Assembly (NCBI GenBank): GCA_003864495.1
Contig: ML133379.1
Coordinates: 62,001-126,000 of the forward strand
Length of the DNA: 64,000 bases
DNA from: Nemopilema nomurai
Lineage: Eukaryota; Cnidaria; Scyphozoa; Rhizostomeae; Rhizostomatidae
Reading direction: 5' to 3'
Shown here: positions 40,328 through 54,600 of the stretch, one piece after another
How positions within the stretch are numbered: position 1 is the stretch's first letter
How the letters are laid out: each line of letters starts with the position of its first letter
Program-made: the position numbers and the translations under genes
The notes under the pieces: model-generated
What the model was told of the DNA's origin: nothing
Seen by the model: the letters and a program-made list of their open reading frames with translations, nothing else
Database searches by the model: none

Positions 40328-40343
40328 GGTTTTTAAAAAAACC
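40328..40343 (-). terminator. Histone 3' stem-loop of H2A-3
   Basis: Minus-strand GGTTTTTTTAAAAACC, 45 bases past the stop, as in unit 1. Confidence 0.92.
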
Positions 40344-40387
40344 GTTTTTCAATGCATAGATAACAAGAGATGGCCAACCGAAGTGAC

Positions 40388-40771
40388 TTATGACTTGGCG
40401 GCCTTCGTCTCAGTCTTCTTTGGAAGAAGCACTGCCTGAATGTTGGGCAAGACACCACCCTGTGCAATGGTGACTCCACTCAGCAACTTGTTCAACTCCT
40501 CGTCGTTCCTGATGGCGAGCTGCAAGTGACGAGGGATGATTCTTGACTTCTTGTTGTCTCTTGCTGCATTGCCAGCCAACTCCAAGATTTCTGCAGACAG
40601 ATACTCGAGAACGGCTGCCAAATAGACGGGAGCCCCAGAGCCAACTCGCTCGGCATAGTTGCCCTTCCTCAACAATCGGTGGATACGTCCGACTGGAAAC
40701 TGTAATCCAGCTCTGGATGTCCTAGATCTCGCCTTAGCCTTGGCTTTTCCACCTTTTCCACGTCCAGACAT
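40388..40771 (-). CDS. Histone H2A, unit 3
   Basis: An intact 127-residue H2A. Coding sequence and both flanks (GAAGTGACTTATGACTTGG at the 3' end, TATAATAATAG at the 5' end) match unit 1 rather than the adjacent unit 2, so units 1 and 3 descend from one recent ancestor. Confidence 0.98.
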   Translation of the reverse strand: MSGRGKGGKAKAKARSRTSRAGLQFPVGRIHRLLRKGNYAERVGSGAPVYLAAVLEYLSAEILELAGNAARDNKKSRIIPRHLQLAIRNDEELNKLLSGVTIAQGGVLPNIQAVLLPKKTETKAAKS

Positions 40772-41109
40772 GATTGCTATAATAATAGATTTTCTTCAAC
40801 GAGTTGACTTGACTGCGAAAGTGCAAGGGAACGATTGCTAGTAGTACCCGCCAAAAGCAACATTTCAAAGCGGCATTCATTCGAAACGCGCCAATCGTCG
40901 CCTGCTCGAGTCGGCCATTTCGACGAACCAGGCGAAGACAGCCAATCGGCTGCGACCCTGGTCGGTCACGCGGTCTTCGGGCTCATTCTCGATGGCAAGG
41001 CGAGCTGGACTCAAATAAAGCAAGCGTGCCTTGGGCGCCAAACCATCAAACCGAACTTGCTTGTCTCGAATCGAGAGTTGAGTGAATTTTTAAGAGAAAA
41101 GTCGCAAAT
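40772..41109. promoter_or_regulatory. Bidirectional H2A/H2B promoter, unit 3
   Basis: 338 bp, essentially identical to unit 1, including the GGGCGCCAAA form of the E2F-like site near 41,035 and both CCAAT boxes. Confidence 0.65.
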
Positions 41110-41517
41110 ATGTCTGACGCCCCAGCTAAAGGTGGAAAACAGGCCCCAAAGGTCGCCAAGAAGGGAGAGAAGAAAGCAGGAGTTGGTAAAAAGGGTGGCA
41201 AGGCCGGCTCAGGAGAAAAGAAAAGGACGAAGAAGCGCAAGGAAAGCTACTCTATCTACATCTACAAGGTGCTCAAACAAGTCCACCCTGACACGGGAAT
41301 TTCCAGCAAGGCCATGAGCATCATGAACTCGTTTGTCAACGACATTTTCGAGAGGATCGCTCAAGAAGCCTCGCGACTTGCCCACTACAACAAGAAGGCG
41401 ACGATCACTTCAAGGGAAATCCAGACATCTGTCCGACTTCTCCTTCCCGGTGAACTTGCCAAGCATGCTGTCAGCGAGGGCACCAAGGCCGTCACCAAGT
41501 ACACGTCAAGCAAGTAA
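41110..41517 (+). CDS. Histone H2B, unit 3
   Basis: An intact 135-residue H2B identical in protein to units 1 and 2, and in silent sites to unit 1. Its 3' flank has CATAAAAAACAG, one A more than unit 1, and then the hairpin. Confidence 0.98.
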   Translation: MSDAPAKGGKQAPKVAKKGEKKAGVGKKGGKAGSGEKKRTKKRKESYSIYIYKVLKQVHPDTGISSKAMSIMNSFVNDIFERIAQEASRLAHYNKKATITSREIQTSVRLLLPGELAKHAVSEGTKAVTKYTSSK

Positions 41518-41579
41518 ACTACCTGACCTGCCCTGGAGAGTTTGGTTCATTCTGCTCTCAAACGGTCGACATAAAAAAC

Positions 41580-41595
41580 AGCTTTTTTAAAAGCT
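41580..41595 (+). terminator. Histone 3' stem-loop of H2B-3
   Basis: AGCTTTTTTAAAAGCT followed by ACCAAATTCGCC, 62 bases past the stop. Confidence 0.92.
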
Positions 41596-41709
41596 ACCAA
41601 ATTCGCCAATTTTTTCCTCAACCTCAAACACACACGACCAATTGTTTACCGCTACCATTTTATTTTATCAATCTTTTGGTTCAACTTAAGCGAGTGAGAA
41701 TGCCATCGC

Positions 41710-42833
41710 CATGGGGGCTGTGTTGGGTGTGACATCTCCCCCCCCCCCCCCCCCAATAATTGAAAACCCGAATTTTGTCGGGCAAACGCAAGACAAGATG
41801 TTCGCAAATCCGTAACTTGTACAATTTTGAGTCCTTCTTCGTCAATATTTTGAGTAAATCACTACTTAGAGTGACTCCACCAGCCTAAATGCCTATTAGC
41901 TAACCACTCTTGAAAACTGGCGTCGGTTCTTTGCGACCCAGTAATCCTTTTTTCATCATGCTTTTTTCTGAATGATTCCAGCACCAGCATCATTGGCCTA
42001 GCCATCCTGGATGCCGCAACAATTTTACCAGTGTCTGGACGACGAAACCCAGATGGCTCATTTTCGAAGGTAGTTTGATAAAATCATCTGCTGTAAGTAG
42101 TCACTCATCCTCATTGCCATTACAAGATTTTACGAAAAGAAGTTAATACGACTGAACTGCAGCTTTTCTTCACGTAAATTGATCTAATAATACCCGTTTT
42201 CTCTTTTACAAGAAACCTAGATTGGGTCCTATTACTAAAAGTTTCTCAATTTTTCACTAGTTTCTAGTACTAAAAGTTTCTTATTTTTAGATAAACATCA
42301 AATTTTGCTCCTTCCCTTGTTTATTAATTGTATTAAAGTTTATGACCCAACAGTAAGATTTGATATTGTATCTTTTGTTCATTATTCTTATGGAAACAGG
42401 GGTACTTTTTATCGAGACACCCGGTACAGTGTGATTTAATTCTTGTATTATTTTCGTATTCTTACCGAGACTACCGGTACTTATTATTTTCCGGCTCAGA
42501 AAGTCAGCCTTATTTTTTTGGAGTTACTTAAAAATATTGATTTAGTTCTAAAAGTTTCATAAATTTTTGGAGCTTTAGTACTAGGTTTCTTATAAACCGG
42601 TTTCTTATAATAAAAGAAACGTGTTAACACTGATTGACATATGAAGAGCAAAGCATTGACTTGTGGTTCAAAGGTCAATACAAAAACTAAACAAATATAC
42701 GTAAAAATATCAGAAAATTACAAATGCAACCAATTTCATAGTGGTTTTAAAACATAGAAGGAACACCGCGAAGGCTTCTCCCATAACAGATCTCATGACA
42801 TTTTAGTCGAGCAGTGGTGAAAATGTCGGGCAA
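41710..42833. mobile_element. Truncated hAT relic in H2B-H1 spacer, unit 3
   Basis: The same insertion as in unit 1, at the same point (GCCATCGCC) with the same degraded left end, C homopolymer and right truncation at AAATGTCGGGCAA. It was therefore copied by array expansion and not by a new transposition. Confidence 0.75.
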
Positions 42834-44894
42834 AATATTCCAAACATACATTAAACATAAACTCATTTTAAGAATACCTAAGTTTTGCCAAGCCTTAATA
42901 TTCTTTACATTTTTTAGCCTAGCCTAATATTATTCTTAAATCATTCATGCCCAACACAAATTCGTGAAAAGAAAATCATTCAAGGCCAACATGATGTTAA
43001 TGATACATGATACAAAGCCTTGTGCATCAAATCGAAATCAGTTTATTTTGTCTCCTTTCAACATCAAAAAAGTCACCCTTTCCCTTTACCCTTTCATATT
43101 TGCGGGTAACATCTCCCACCTTCATTTACAGGTGAAAAATGTAAAAATTTTATCAGTTTAAAATGCCCATGTTCACTTTTCAAAATGAGTGCTGATTTCC
43201 AAATTTCAAATTTGTGAATTCAAAATTTTCAAACAATTATGCATTACGTTCTATTCCTTGTACAAATCGTCAGATTTGTCTAGATCAGCTTCGTTTGGCC
43301 TTTTCGAAGTTTGTAACGACAGATCATAACTGCTATCTAGAGTTGTGATTGCTCAATCCGAATTTCAACTTAACTTTCATGCCCCACGAGCTTACAAAAA
43401 GCTTGCATAGTCTGTCCAGCAGGCCACTGTTTGAAAGTCTCCAAATCATCCATCCATTATCATTTTCGAAGCATGCCGAGGAAGGAAACAAATCTGGTTT
43501 AACGTGGAACGTAAGTATTTCATGTCAGAAACTTATTTTGAGTTTGAAGGCTTAAGGATCCTTATAGGATGATTCCAAACATACACTAAACATAAACTTA
43601 TTTTATGAATACCTAAGTTTTGCCAAGCCTCAATATTCTTTACATTTTTTAGCCTAGCCTAATATTATTCTTAATCATTCTTGCCCAACACAAATTCGTG
43701 AAAAGGATTTCATCAAGAAGCATAGAGATTTATTAGTCTTTCGTTTTTAATCATAATTCAAGAAAGCTTTCAGCCGCTTTCCTTGATTAATGCTCTTTTA
43801 ATGTAAAACAAAACCTGCTGTTTTGAAGAAAACTAGTTTCTAATTTCTGTATCCGTTTGATTGTTATTTCATCCGTTGGATGGTTATTTCACTCAGTTTC
43901 AGTTTTATTGCAAAAATACCACTGGATGCATATATTTGTCGAAGATCAGAAACAATCCAGGCTTAAAAGTATAAACAATTTAAGATAAAGTTACCTAATA
44001 TAGACATGATAGAAAAAATCAAAAGTAGAGGAGAAACAAGCTAGCACTGTTTCACTTGCAGTGTTAGTTCATTTGTTCACCCAACAAGATTTCAATGCTT
44101 CCATAGAACACACAAAACTAAACTAAACGAAGGAACTTGACATGTAATTCTGGATAACCACTTTCATTTATCCAATCAAATCAAAATTACATTTTATTTA
44201 GAAATCGGAATAGTCCCACACAATTACAAGGCCAACATGATTGAATATATACAAAGCCGTGTGCATCAAATCGAAGTCAGTTTATTTTGTCTCCTTTCAA
44301 CATCAAGAAAAGTCACCTTTCCCTTCACCCTTTCACATTTGCGGGTAACATCTCTCACCTTCATTTACAGGTGAAAAATGTAAAAATGTTATCAGTTTAA
44401 AATGCCAATGTTCACTGTTCAAAATGAGTGTGGACTTCCAAATTTCAATTTTATGAATTTGAAATTTTCAAATAATTATGCATTACGATCTGTTTATTGT
44501 GCAAATCGTCGAGTTTTAAAAATCGTCGAGTTTTGCCTTTTCGAACTTTGTAATGACAGATCATAACTGCCCTCTAGAGTTGTGCTTCCTGAATCCGAAT
44601 TTCAACTTAATTTTTCGCGATCCAAGAGCTTACGAAAGGCTTGCACAGTCTGTCCAGCAAGCCACTGTTTTAAAGTCTCCAAAAACCCATCCATTATCAT
44701 TTTCGAAGCATGCCGAGGGAGGAAACAGTTAGTTTAACGTGGAACGTAAGCATTTCTCGACAACGCAAAACGATGTGGAGAATTGCGCTCATAGGCATTA
44801 CCTCTACCCCTCAAAAAGCATCTTTATGAAGATATTAATACATAGAGAGTTTTATTTCGATACTTTCAATAATCTTTTTGCGTTATTTTAATGT
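42834..44894. repeat. Tandemly duplicated H1 upstream segment, unit 3 only
   Basis: The block 42,834-43,520 (ATTCCAAACATACATTAAAC to AACGTGGAACGTAAGTATTT) recurs at about 43,572-44,760, the second copy being interrupted by about 0.5 kb that the first lacks (43,720-44,220). Units 1 and 2 have the block once. The outer copy is cut from its promoter, and the inner one leads into H1. Confidence 0.75.
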
Positions 44895-45109
44895 CTATGG
44901 TCCAATTAATGTAGGCAAAGAAGCACAACATCGACGGCCATTTTGGCCTGAGCAGTCAGCGGTCACGTGTACTTTTGGCGCCTAGATGCAAAATGATTTT
45001 GAATCGTTGACCGAAAGTGAAGGAGGGCATCCAGTTTTGTGTCGCAGTTGCGAAGAACTTTACGTTAGATTGTCGAACCATTTGCTCATTTCCAAAAAAA
45101 GCCATCGTT
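44895..45109 (+). promoter_or_regulatory. H1 promoter, unit 3
   Basis: CCAAT near 44,902, CACGTG near 44,965 and TTTTGGCGCC near 44,975, arranged as in unit 1. One A is missing from the A-run before the ATG, which opens the frame upstream. Confidence 0.6.
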
Positions 45110-45742
45110 ATGGATTCATCTGCGGCGTCACCTAAGAAAACCAAAAAGGCAGCAGCACCCAAGAAGCCGGCTGCTCATCCTGCATACAAGGACATGATCG
45201 CGGAGGCAATCAGAAGCCTGAAGGAAAGAAACGGCTCGTCGAGGCAGAAGATTGCCAAGTATTTGCAGGCTAATTACAAAGGCCTTGGTGATGAGAGCGC
45301 TTTGAAGAGAAACCTGAAGGCTTCCTTGAAGAAACTTGTCGCATCGGGCTCACTCGTGCAGACGAAGGGGGTGGGAGCTTCGGGGTCGTTCAAGCTACCT
45401 GTCGCCGCGAAGAAAGCAGCAGCAGAAAAGAAGCCGGTCGCAGCAAAGAAAGCTGTGAAAAAGCCAGCAGCACAGGCTAAGAAGAGTACGCAGGCTAAAA
45501 AGGCCAGTACCAGCTCAGTGAAGAAGAGTCCCGCGAAAAAGAAGGCAACGACAGCGAAGAAAGCAACTGGTGCTAGCAAGTCCCCCAAGAAGCCCAAAGC
45601 TAAAGTAGCCAAGAAACCAAAGGCTGCTGCAAGCAAGAAGGCTTCGGTGGCTGGAAAGAGCAAACCGAAAAAGGCTGCAGCTAAGAAGACGGCAAAGTCA
45701 CCTGCTGCAAAGAAATCCAAGGCCAGCAAGTCGAAGAACTGA
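45110..45742 (+). CDS. Linker histone H1, unit 3
   Basis: Encodes the intact 210-residue H1. The upstream frame is open to 45,017 because of a one-base loss in the A-run before the ATG. I chose MDSSAASPKK at 45,110 since the other two copies cannot be read further upstream. Compared with unit 1 it has Q for L at residue 53, an extra Pro in EKKPVAAKK, and V for A in KKASVAGKSK. These are tail or surface changes that should not affect the winged helix. It is the best template for seeing what was lost in unit 2. Confidence 0.97.
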   Translation: MDSSAASPKKTKKAAAPKKPAAHPAYKDMIAEAIRSLKERNGSSRQKIAKYLQANYKGLGDESALKRNLKASLKKLVASGSLVQTKGVGASGSFKLPVAAKKAAAEKKPVAAKKAVKKPAAQAKKSTQAKKASTSSVKKSPAKKKATTAKKATGASKSPKKPKAKVAKKPKAAASKKASVAGKSKPKKAAAKKTAKSPAAKKSKASKSKN

Positions 45743-45797
45743 GGGCTCAGTTCTCCAGACATGTTCGTCTTAGTGCGCCATCCTGTCCATGCAAAAC

Positions 45798-45813
45798 AGC
45801 TTTTTTAAAAGCT
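45798..45813 (+). terminator. Histone 3' stem-loop of H1-3
   Basis: AGCTTTTTTAAAAGCT followed by ACCAAATAG, 55 bases past the stop. Confidence 0.92.
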
Positions 45814-48800
45814 ACCAAATAGTTGGATATCTTGTCTTGACAAGCCTTGTTGCTGCATCGATCACTCGAATTTTCAATGGCTTGTTCTTTCTGCGTAGAC
45901 CAACCCAACATTAAATGAGCATATAGCTTAAATGGTTTCAGCTTAACTGTGATCTGAAGGTTTCCATCCAGAAATCTGAAACATGTGGTGGGTTGGCTTG
46001 GTAACATTTAGAGAAGCTTTTTAATACTGTGGTTCTGTAATGCATGCAAAATAAGTTTTGAAAGAAGCAACTTGAGACTTGTCTTTGAACACTGTGAATA
46101 TTAGTTTTTATTGGAAGTGAAGAAAGCATTATATTCTAAAATGAAGGCTCAACCTATTTATCATAACCTGTGTCAGGCTCAACCTCTTTTCTGGTAGGTA
46201 AAGTTAAATTTTTAACACACTGTTTTCATAAAACCAGCAGTTCTGGACTCTTTGTTAGCAATAAAATTGTGGAATTCAAATAGAATGGTGACTTAGAAAG
46301 TTTTCCATCCAATCTGACAAAAGTGAATTTTGGGACACTTTTTGAAACACTTTCTCACCACAGCTTCTCGATTTGCTTTAAGAGATGTGAATAAAGTTCT
46401 CATTCCTATCATTCTTGGACCAGATTTCTGAAATTTCAGCAAAGTTTGGTATTGTTGTGAAGACAAACAATTTCAAAAAACTAAATTCCCTGAAAGCTAT
46501 CAATCTAGGACTTGATTTTGATATTTTACTATTATCTTATAACCAGCATTAAAACAATTTACCATGTGTTGATGTTGAATTGATGTAAAACAAAGTTTAA
46601 ATTCTGCATTCTCAATAAAAAGATAGTTTTGACTTGCACCTGATTCCTAGTGTTTAGTAATTTTCATTAAGAGTTGTAAAGGGAGCTTCTTTTGCTATCA
46701 TTTCATCAAATCAACCAATACTTTCATCATATGTCCAGTGATGTAAAAGAAAGTTAAAACGCTGTAGTAATCCCAAATGGCAAGCAGTTTTATAGTTTGG
46801 TTTGATACTTTTTGAGGTTTTCATCAAGATTTGCATAGGAAGCTTCTTTTAGTAGAATCATTCCAAAATCAACAACAAGCAATTCATCATATATTGGTGT
46901 TGTTTGATGTAAAACAGTCCAGTGAAAATAGTCCATTTCCATAAAACAAGCATTGTTTTATTCTTGGGTTTTATAACTTTTTGAGATTGTTCATCAAAAG
47001 ATGTAAAAGAAGCTTCCTCCTCTATCATTATTGAGGGAAAAGTTAAGCATTTCATTATATGATAGTGTTGTTTGATGTAAAATAAAGTGAAAACATTGTA
47101 TTCCAATAAAACAAGCAGTGTTTTATTACGACTTATTACCTTTCTTTGATTTTTCACCAAGTCTTGACTCATCATTCTAGACTCAATAACCTAGGATTTC
47201 TTTGTACCTTTATGCAGTTTGATGTAAAATGAAGTGAAAACACTATATTTCCATGAAATAAGCAAGGTTGCACTTGGGCTTGATAACTTTTTTATGGTTC
47301 TTTATAAAGGGTTTTAGAGTAAGCTTCTGTTGTAATCATGCCAAAAACAACAATCAAACAGTTTGTCATATGATTGTGTTGTTGATTCAAAACAAAGTTA
47401 AAATTCTGTATTCTTATTAAGCATTTTGATTTGATTTGGATTCCTAGTGTTGGGTGATTTTCATCAAGAGTTGTAAAGAAGGCTTACTTTGCTATCATTT
47501 CAGAATCAATAATCATTCATTTCATCATATGTTGGTGCTATTTGCTAGTAAAATATGAAGAACTGCAGTTCCATAAAGCAAACAGTGTTATACTTAAGTT
47601 TGATAACTTTTTGTGGTTCTTCTTCAGGACATGGAAAGAATTCTTTTTTAAATCATTCTGGATTCAATAACCAAGTATTTAGGGATAAAAAAGTGGTTTT
47701 TATGTTAAACAAAATAAAAATACTGCATTCCCAGAAATCAAGTAGCATTATTCTTGAGTCTGCCATTTTTTTAAGATTCTTCATCTAAACATGCATAGAA
47801 AGCGTCTTTTGATATCATTCCAGAATCAATAATCAAGCACTTCTTCATATGAAAGTGTTCTTTTTTGTAAAACAGAAAGAAAATGCTGAATCTCCAAAAA
47901 ACAAGAAGTTTTTTCTTGGGTCTGACAACTTTTTGATGTTCTTCTTCAAGACATGCAAAGCCAGCTTCTTTGATATCATTCCTGAATCCATAATGAAGCA
48001 ATTCGTCATATGATAGTGTTGTTTGATTTAAAGCAAAGTTAAAATTATGTATTCTTATCAGACAAGCAGTTTTGATTTGATTTAGATTCCCAGTGTTGGG
48101 TAATTTTCATCAAGAGTTGTAAAGGGAGTTTCTTTTTATATATAAATTCAATCAATCATGTTGGTGTTCTTTGATGTTGAACAGAGTATAAACACTGTTT
48201 TGACATAAATCAAGCAGTGTTATGTTAGGAATTGTTTATTTTGTTTGATTTTTCATCAAGAGTTGTAAAGGAATCTGCTTTTCCATCATTCTAGGCTCAA
48301 TAACCAAGCATTTGTTCATATGTTGGTGCTGTTTGATCTAAAGTAAAGAGAAAAAACTGTTTTCCCTTTAAATAAGCAGGTTATACTTGGGTTTGATAAC
48401 TTTTTTAAGATTCTTTATCTAAAGTTTTAGAAAAAGCTCTTTTGCTAGCATTCTAGACTAAAAAATCAAGCATTTTATCGCATGTTTTTGGGGATAATAA
48501 AAGTAAAAGTACTGTAGTTAAATAAAACAAGCAGTGTTATACTTGAGCTTGACAACTTTTTGAGGTTCTTGATAAAGAGTTTCAAAGTAAGCTTCATTTG
48601 TAATCATGGCAAAATCAATAATCAAACAATTCACCATTTGACAGTGTTGTTTGATTTAAAACAAGTTAAAATTCTATATTCTCATTGACAAGTAGTTTTG
48701 ATTTGATTTGGATTCCTAGTGTTGGGTTATTTTCATCAAGATCTGTAAAGGAAGCTTCTTTTTATATAATTTCATGATCATCAATCAATGTCATCATGTT

Positions 48801-50082
48801 GGTGTTCTTTGATGTAAAACAAAAAAAAACACTGTTTTTTCATAAAACAAGCAGTGTTTTACCTGGATTTGATAACTTTGTTGGGTTTTCCTTCAAAACT
48901 TGTAAAAGAAGCTTTTTGCTATCATTCCAGAATCAACAATAAAGCAGGTAATCACATCTTGGTGCAGTTTGACAAATTTTGGTTTGATATTTTTTGAGAT
49001 TTGTAATGAAGAATTGAAATGAAAGCTTCCTTTGCTATCATTCCACAACCAAAATCAAGCATTTCATCATGTGATAGTCTCCTTTGATGTAAAACAGATA
49101 ATGAAAGTGCTGCATTTCCATTAAACAAGCAGTGTCATACTTGGGTTTGACAACATTTTGAGGTTCTTCAAAAAGTTTTGTAAAGAAAGCTTCTTTTTAT
49201 AGAGTTTTTGCAAAAATTCAATTTTCTTTCCTTATCATTCAAAAACCATCTTTCTGTATTCATTTGTCATATGTTTGTGTAGTAACCACTCAAAAGAAAT
49301 AGCTCTTGAGTTGATTTGGACCACTTAATGTGTGAATACTACATTAAAGGGTTGAAGGAGCCCTCCATTCCATCATTCCCAAATCAGTTTTCTACCAATT
49401 AAATTTTGACCACCTTTTGACCTAACAATTTACTATTTGTTCATTACGCAGAGAAGGCTTCAATTAAGCGAGAGGGCTTCAATGAAGAGTGTTATCCATC
49501 TCATCATTTCAATATCCTTTTCTTAACTCTAAACAATTTACCACATGTTGATAAGCAATGTAAGACCTGGTTTTGACTTGAAAATGTCGGCACGAATTTA
49601 CCCGTAAGACACACCTAGTCATACTACATTCTCGAAATAGCTGACCTAAAATGATTTTTCCAGAACGTAAAAAGGGGCAGCTGTATCGCGTTGTTTATGT
49701 AATGGAGACAGCTTTAGATTTGATTTAGAGAGCAGTTGCGTGGATTTACAAAAGAAAGGTAGATGCAGCTCTTCAGAATAATGTGTCTGTTAGCACATAA
49801 ATAAAAGATCATTAGGGGCTTTCAGAAACCCTTTAATCAGAGTAACTCATTAGCGTAGCCAAAAGAATACTACCTATAAAGAATATAATAAAATATAAAC
49901 TTTGACTAATTAGTAATCTGTAAGAGGAATTTATTTCGAAAATTGAATATTCAATTTAGCTAATTTTATATTGTGCTTTATTACTTTGGTAGGTTTTGTA
50001 CATGAATGCATAGGCGGAAATCTTTAGAGAAATATCGCTGTGTGCAATGGGGTAGAGAAACATCGTTTCTGGCGTTCATGGT
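45814..50082. repeat. H1-H3 spacer with about 160-bp satellite, unit 3
   Basis: Collinear with the unit 2 spacer with few indels, for example a contracted unit near 48,140-48,170 and at 48,785-48,800. The H3-proximal non-repetitive block starts at about 49,350. Confidence 0.85.
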
Positions 50083-50098
50083 GGTTTTTAAAAAAACC
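50083..50098 (-). terminator. Histone 3' stem-loop of H3-3
   Basis: Minus-strand GGTTTTTTTAAAAACC, 47 bases past the stop. Confidence 0.92.
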
Positions 50099-50144
50099 GT
50101 TTTAAACGAAATCCCATCTGAAAAGATGTGATGGAGTGAGTTGC

Positions 50145-51576
<1,432 letters not shown>

Positions 51577-51642
51577 ATTCATGTTGCTGGTCCTTCCTGT
51601 CCGGCAATCAAGATTCGTCCAAGTGCAAGCAAACAGAAAAAC

Positions 51643-51658
51643 AGCTTTTTTAAAAGCT
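51643..51658 (+). terminator. Histone 3' stem-loop of H4-3
   Basis: AGCTTTTTTAAAAGCT followed by ACCAAAAATG, 66 bases past the stop. Confidence 0.92.
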
Positions 51659-54600
51659 ACCAAAAATGCCAAAGTTGCCTGATTTGGGCCTCGTAGCTCC
51701 ACACGATTTAAAAAGGATGTCATTATTTCTTCTTTAAGTTCAGTTGCTACACATTTCATCGATCACAAGTATCGGGGCATTGTGCCAGTAAATTATTAGT
51801 CCAACGTTCCTCCCTTTCTAGGTGACAGGAAAAAGCGCCTTTCTAGCCATATAAAGTGTCGGGTCAGTTATTGATAAACTTCCTTTCCAAAATTACTCCA
51901 TCGTATCGGTGTCAAATTTTGGTCTCATTTGTCAGTTGATCAACAGTCTGTCGTCCATGGTGTTGATGGTGTTTGTACGAAGAAAATAGTTCACCACTTA
52001 GCAGATCATGTTGAAATATATATTGGGTCTTTGTTATCGAGTTTAGGAGAGCAACATCCAACCACTTTTTCTACAAGTTGCAACTGTTTTAATCTTGAAA
52101 CTGATGTGTTCACTCTTTTCTCTTCTAGGCTGTATGTATGGAAACATTTGAAAGCTCTAGATTAAAGTCAGGCAATTTTGATGTTGATGGTTGATGATGA
52201 TAGTTACTGTTCTTAAATTGAAAAAGACAAAAATTAATCATGAACTTGTCCAGTTTTGGATTGAAACACTTTCGTTCAAAAGAAACATCCCAAAAGCACG
52301 AATTTTCTTAGGAACAACTCTCCTTGAGGGTTCTCGCCCAACATATTCGGATTGAGATACTTTCATTTAGAAACAAACAATATTAAAATAAATATATACT
52401 TTCATTGAAATATATATTGCCTTTTCGGGTTTGAGTTTGAGATTGTCACTGTTTTACTGGGGCTGATGAGCTCACTCTTTCCCCCTCTAGGCTCTATAGA
52501 GAAACGAAGATGAACACATTTCAAGCCGGTCAAGAGAAAAAGCACCTTCTCTGATTGAAAAGCACCTTTTCACCACAGCTTTTCGATTTTCTTCAAGAGA
52601 TGTAAATGAAGTTCTCACTCCTATCATTCTAGAACCAAATTTCTAAAAGATCATAATTTTTTTGTGTTGTTGTGAGGAGAAACAATTTCATAAAACTAAA
52701 TTCCGTGAAGGCAATCAATCTAGGACTTGATTTTGATACTTTCCTATCACGTTAAGACAGTTAACCACATGTTGATGTTGAATTAATGCAAAACAAAGTT
52801 GAAATTCTGTATTATCAATAAAAAGGTAGTTTTAACTTGATTCTGATTCCTAGTGTTTAGTAATTTTCATTAGGAGTTGTAAAGGAAGCTTCTTTTGCTA
52901 TCATTCCATCAAATCAACCAATACTTTCATCATATGTCCATTGATGTAAAAGAAAGTTAAAACATTGTAGTGCTACAAAATAACAAGCAGTGTTATATTT
53001 TGGTTTGATAACCTTTTTGAGATTGTTCATTAAAACATTTAAAAGAAGCTTCCTCTCACATCATTTTTGAGGGAAAAGTTAAGCATTTCATTATATGATA
53101 GTGTTGTTTGATGTAAAATAAAGTGAAAACATTGTATTCCAATAAAAAAGCAGAGTTTTATCACGACTTATTACCTTAGTTTGATTTTTCACCAAGTCTT
53201 GACTCATCATTCTAGACTCAATAACCTAGGATTTCTTTGTACCTTTATGCAGTTTGATGTAAAATGAAGTGAAAACACTGTATTTCCATGAAATAAGCAA
53301 GGTTGCACTTGGGTTTGATAACTTTTTTATGGTTCTTTATAAAGGGCTTTAGAGTAAGCTTCTGTTGCAATCATGCCAAAAACAACAATCAAACAGTTTG
53401 TCATATGATTGTGTTGTTGATTCAAAACAAAGTTAAAATTCTGTATTCTTACTAAGCATTTTGATTTGATTTGGATTCCTAGTGTTGGGTGATTTTCATC
53501 AAGAGTTGTAAAGAAAGCTTACTTTGCTATCATTCCACAATCAATAATCATACATTTCATCATATGTTGGTGCTATTTGCGAGTAAAATATGAAGAACTG
53601 CAGTTCCATAAAGCAAGCAGTGTTATACTTAAGTTTGATAACTTTTTGTGGCTCTTCTTCAGGACATGGAAAGAATTCATATTTTTAAATCACTCTGGAT
53701 TCAAAAACCAAGTATTTAGTGATATAAAAGTGGTTTTTTATGTAAAACAAAATAAAAATACTGCATTCCCTGAAATCAAGTAGTATTATTATTGGGTCTG
53801 ACAATTTTTTTAATACTCTTTATCTATAATCAAGCACTTCTTCATATGAAAGTGTTCTTTTTTGTAAAACAGAATGAAAATGCTGAATCTTTATAAAACA
53901 AGAAGCTTTTTTCTTGGGTGTGACAACTTTTTGATGTTCTTCTTCGAGACATGCAGAGCCAGCTTCTTTGATATCATTCCCGAATCCATAATCAAGCAAT
54001 TCGTCATATGATAGTGTTGTTTGATTTAAAGCAAAGTTAAAATTATGTATTCTTATCAGACAAGCAGTTTTGATTTGATTTAGATTCCCAGTGTTGGGTA
54101 ATTTTCATCAAGAGTTGTAAAGGGAGTTTCTTTTTATAATTTCATAATCATCAATCAATGTTTCATCATTTGTTGGTGTTCTTTAATGTTGAACAGAGTA
54201 TAAACACTGTTTTGACATAAATCAAGCAGTGTTATGTTAGGAATTGTTTATTTTGTTTGATTTTTCATCAAGAGTTGTAAAGGAATCTGCTTTTCCGTAA
54301 TTCTAGGCTCAATAACCAAGCATTTGTTCATATGTTGGTGCTGTTTGATCTAAAGTAAAGAGAAAAAACTGTTTTCCCTTTAAATAAGCAGGGTTATACT
54401 TGGGTTTGATAACTTTTTTAAGATTCTTTATCTAAAGTTTTAGAAAAAGCTCTTTTGCTAGCATTCTAGACTAAAAAATCAAGCATTTTATTGCATGTTT
54501 TTTGGGGATAATAAAAGTAAAAGTACTGTAGTTCAATAAAACAAGCAGTGTTATACTTGAGTTTGACAACTTTTTGAGGTTCTTTATAAAGAGTTTCAAA

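Noticed and set aside
45017..45109. 31-residue N-terminal extension of H1 in unit 3
   Set aside because: It exists only because one A is missing in the A-run before the ATG; the other copies are not open there and the sequence is promoter and leader.
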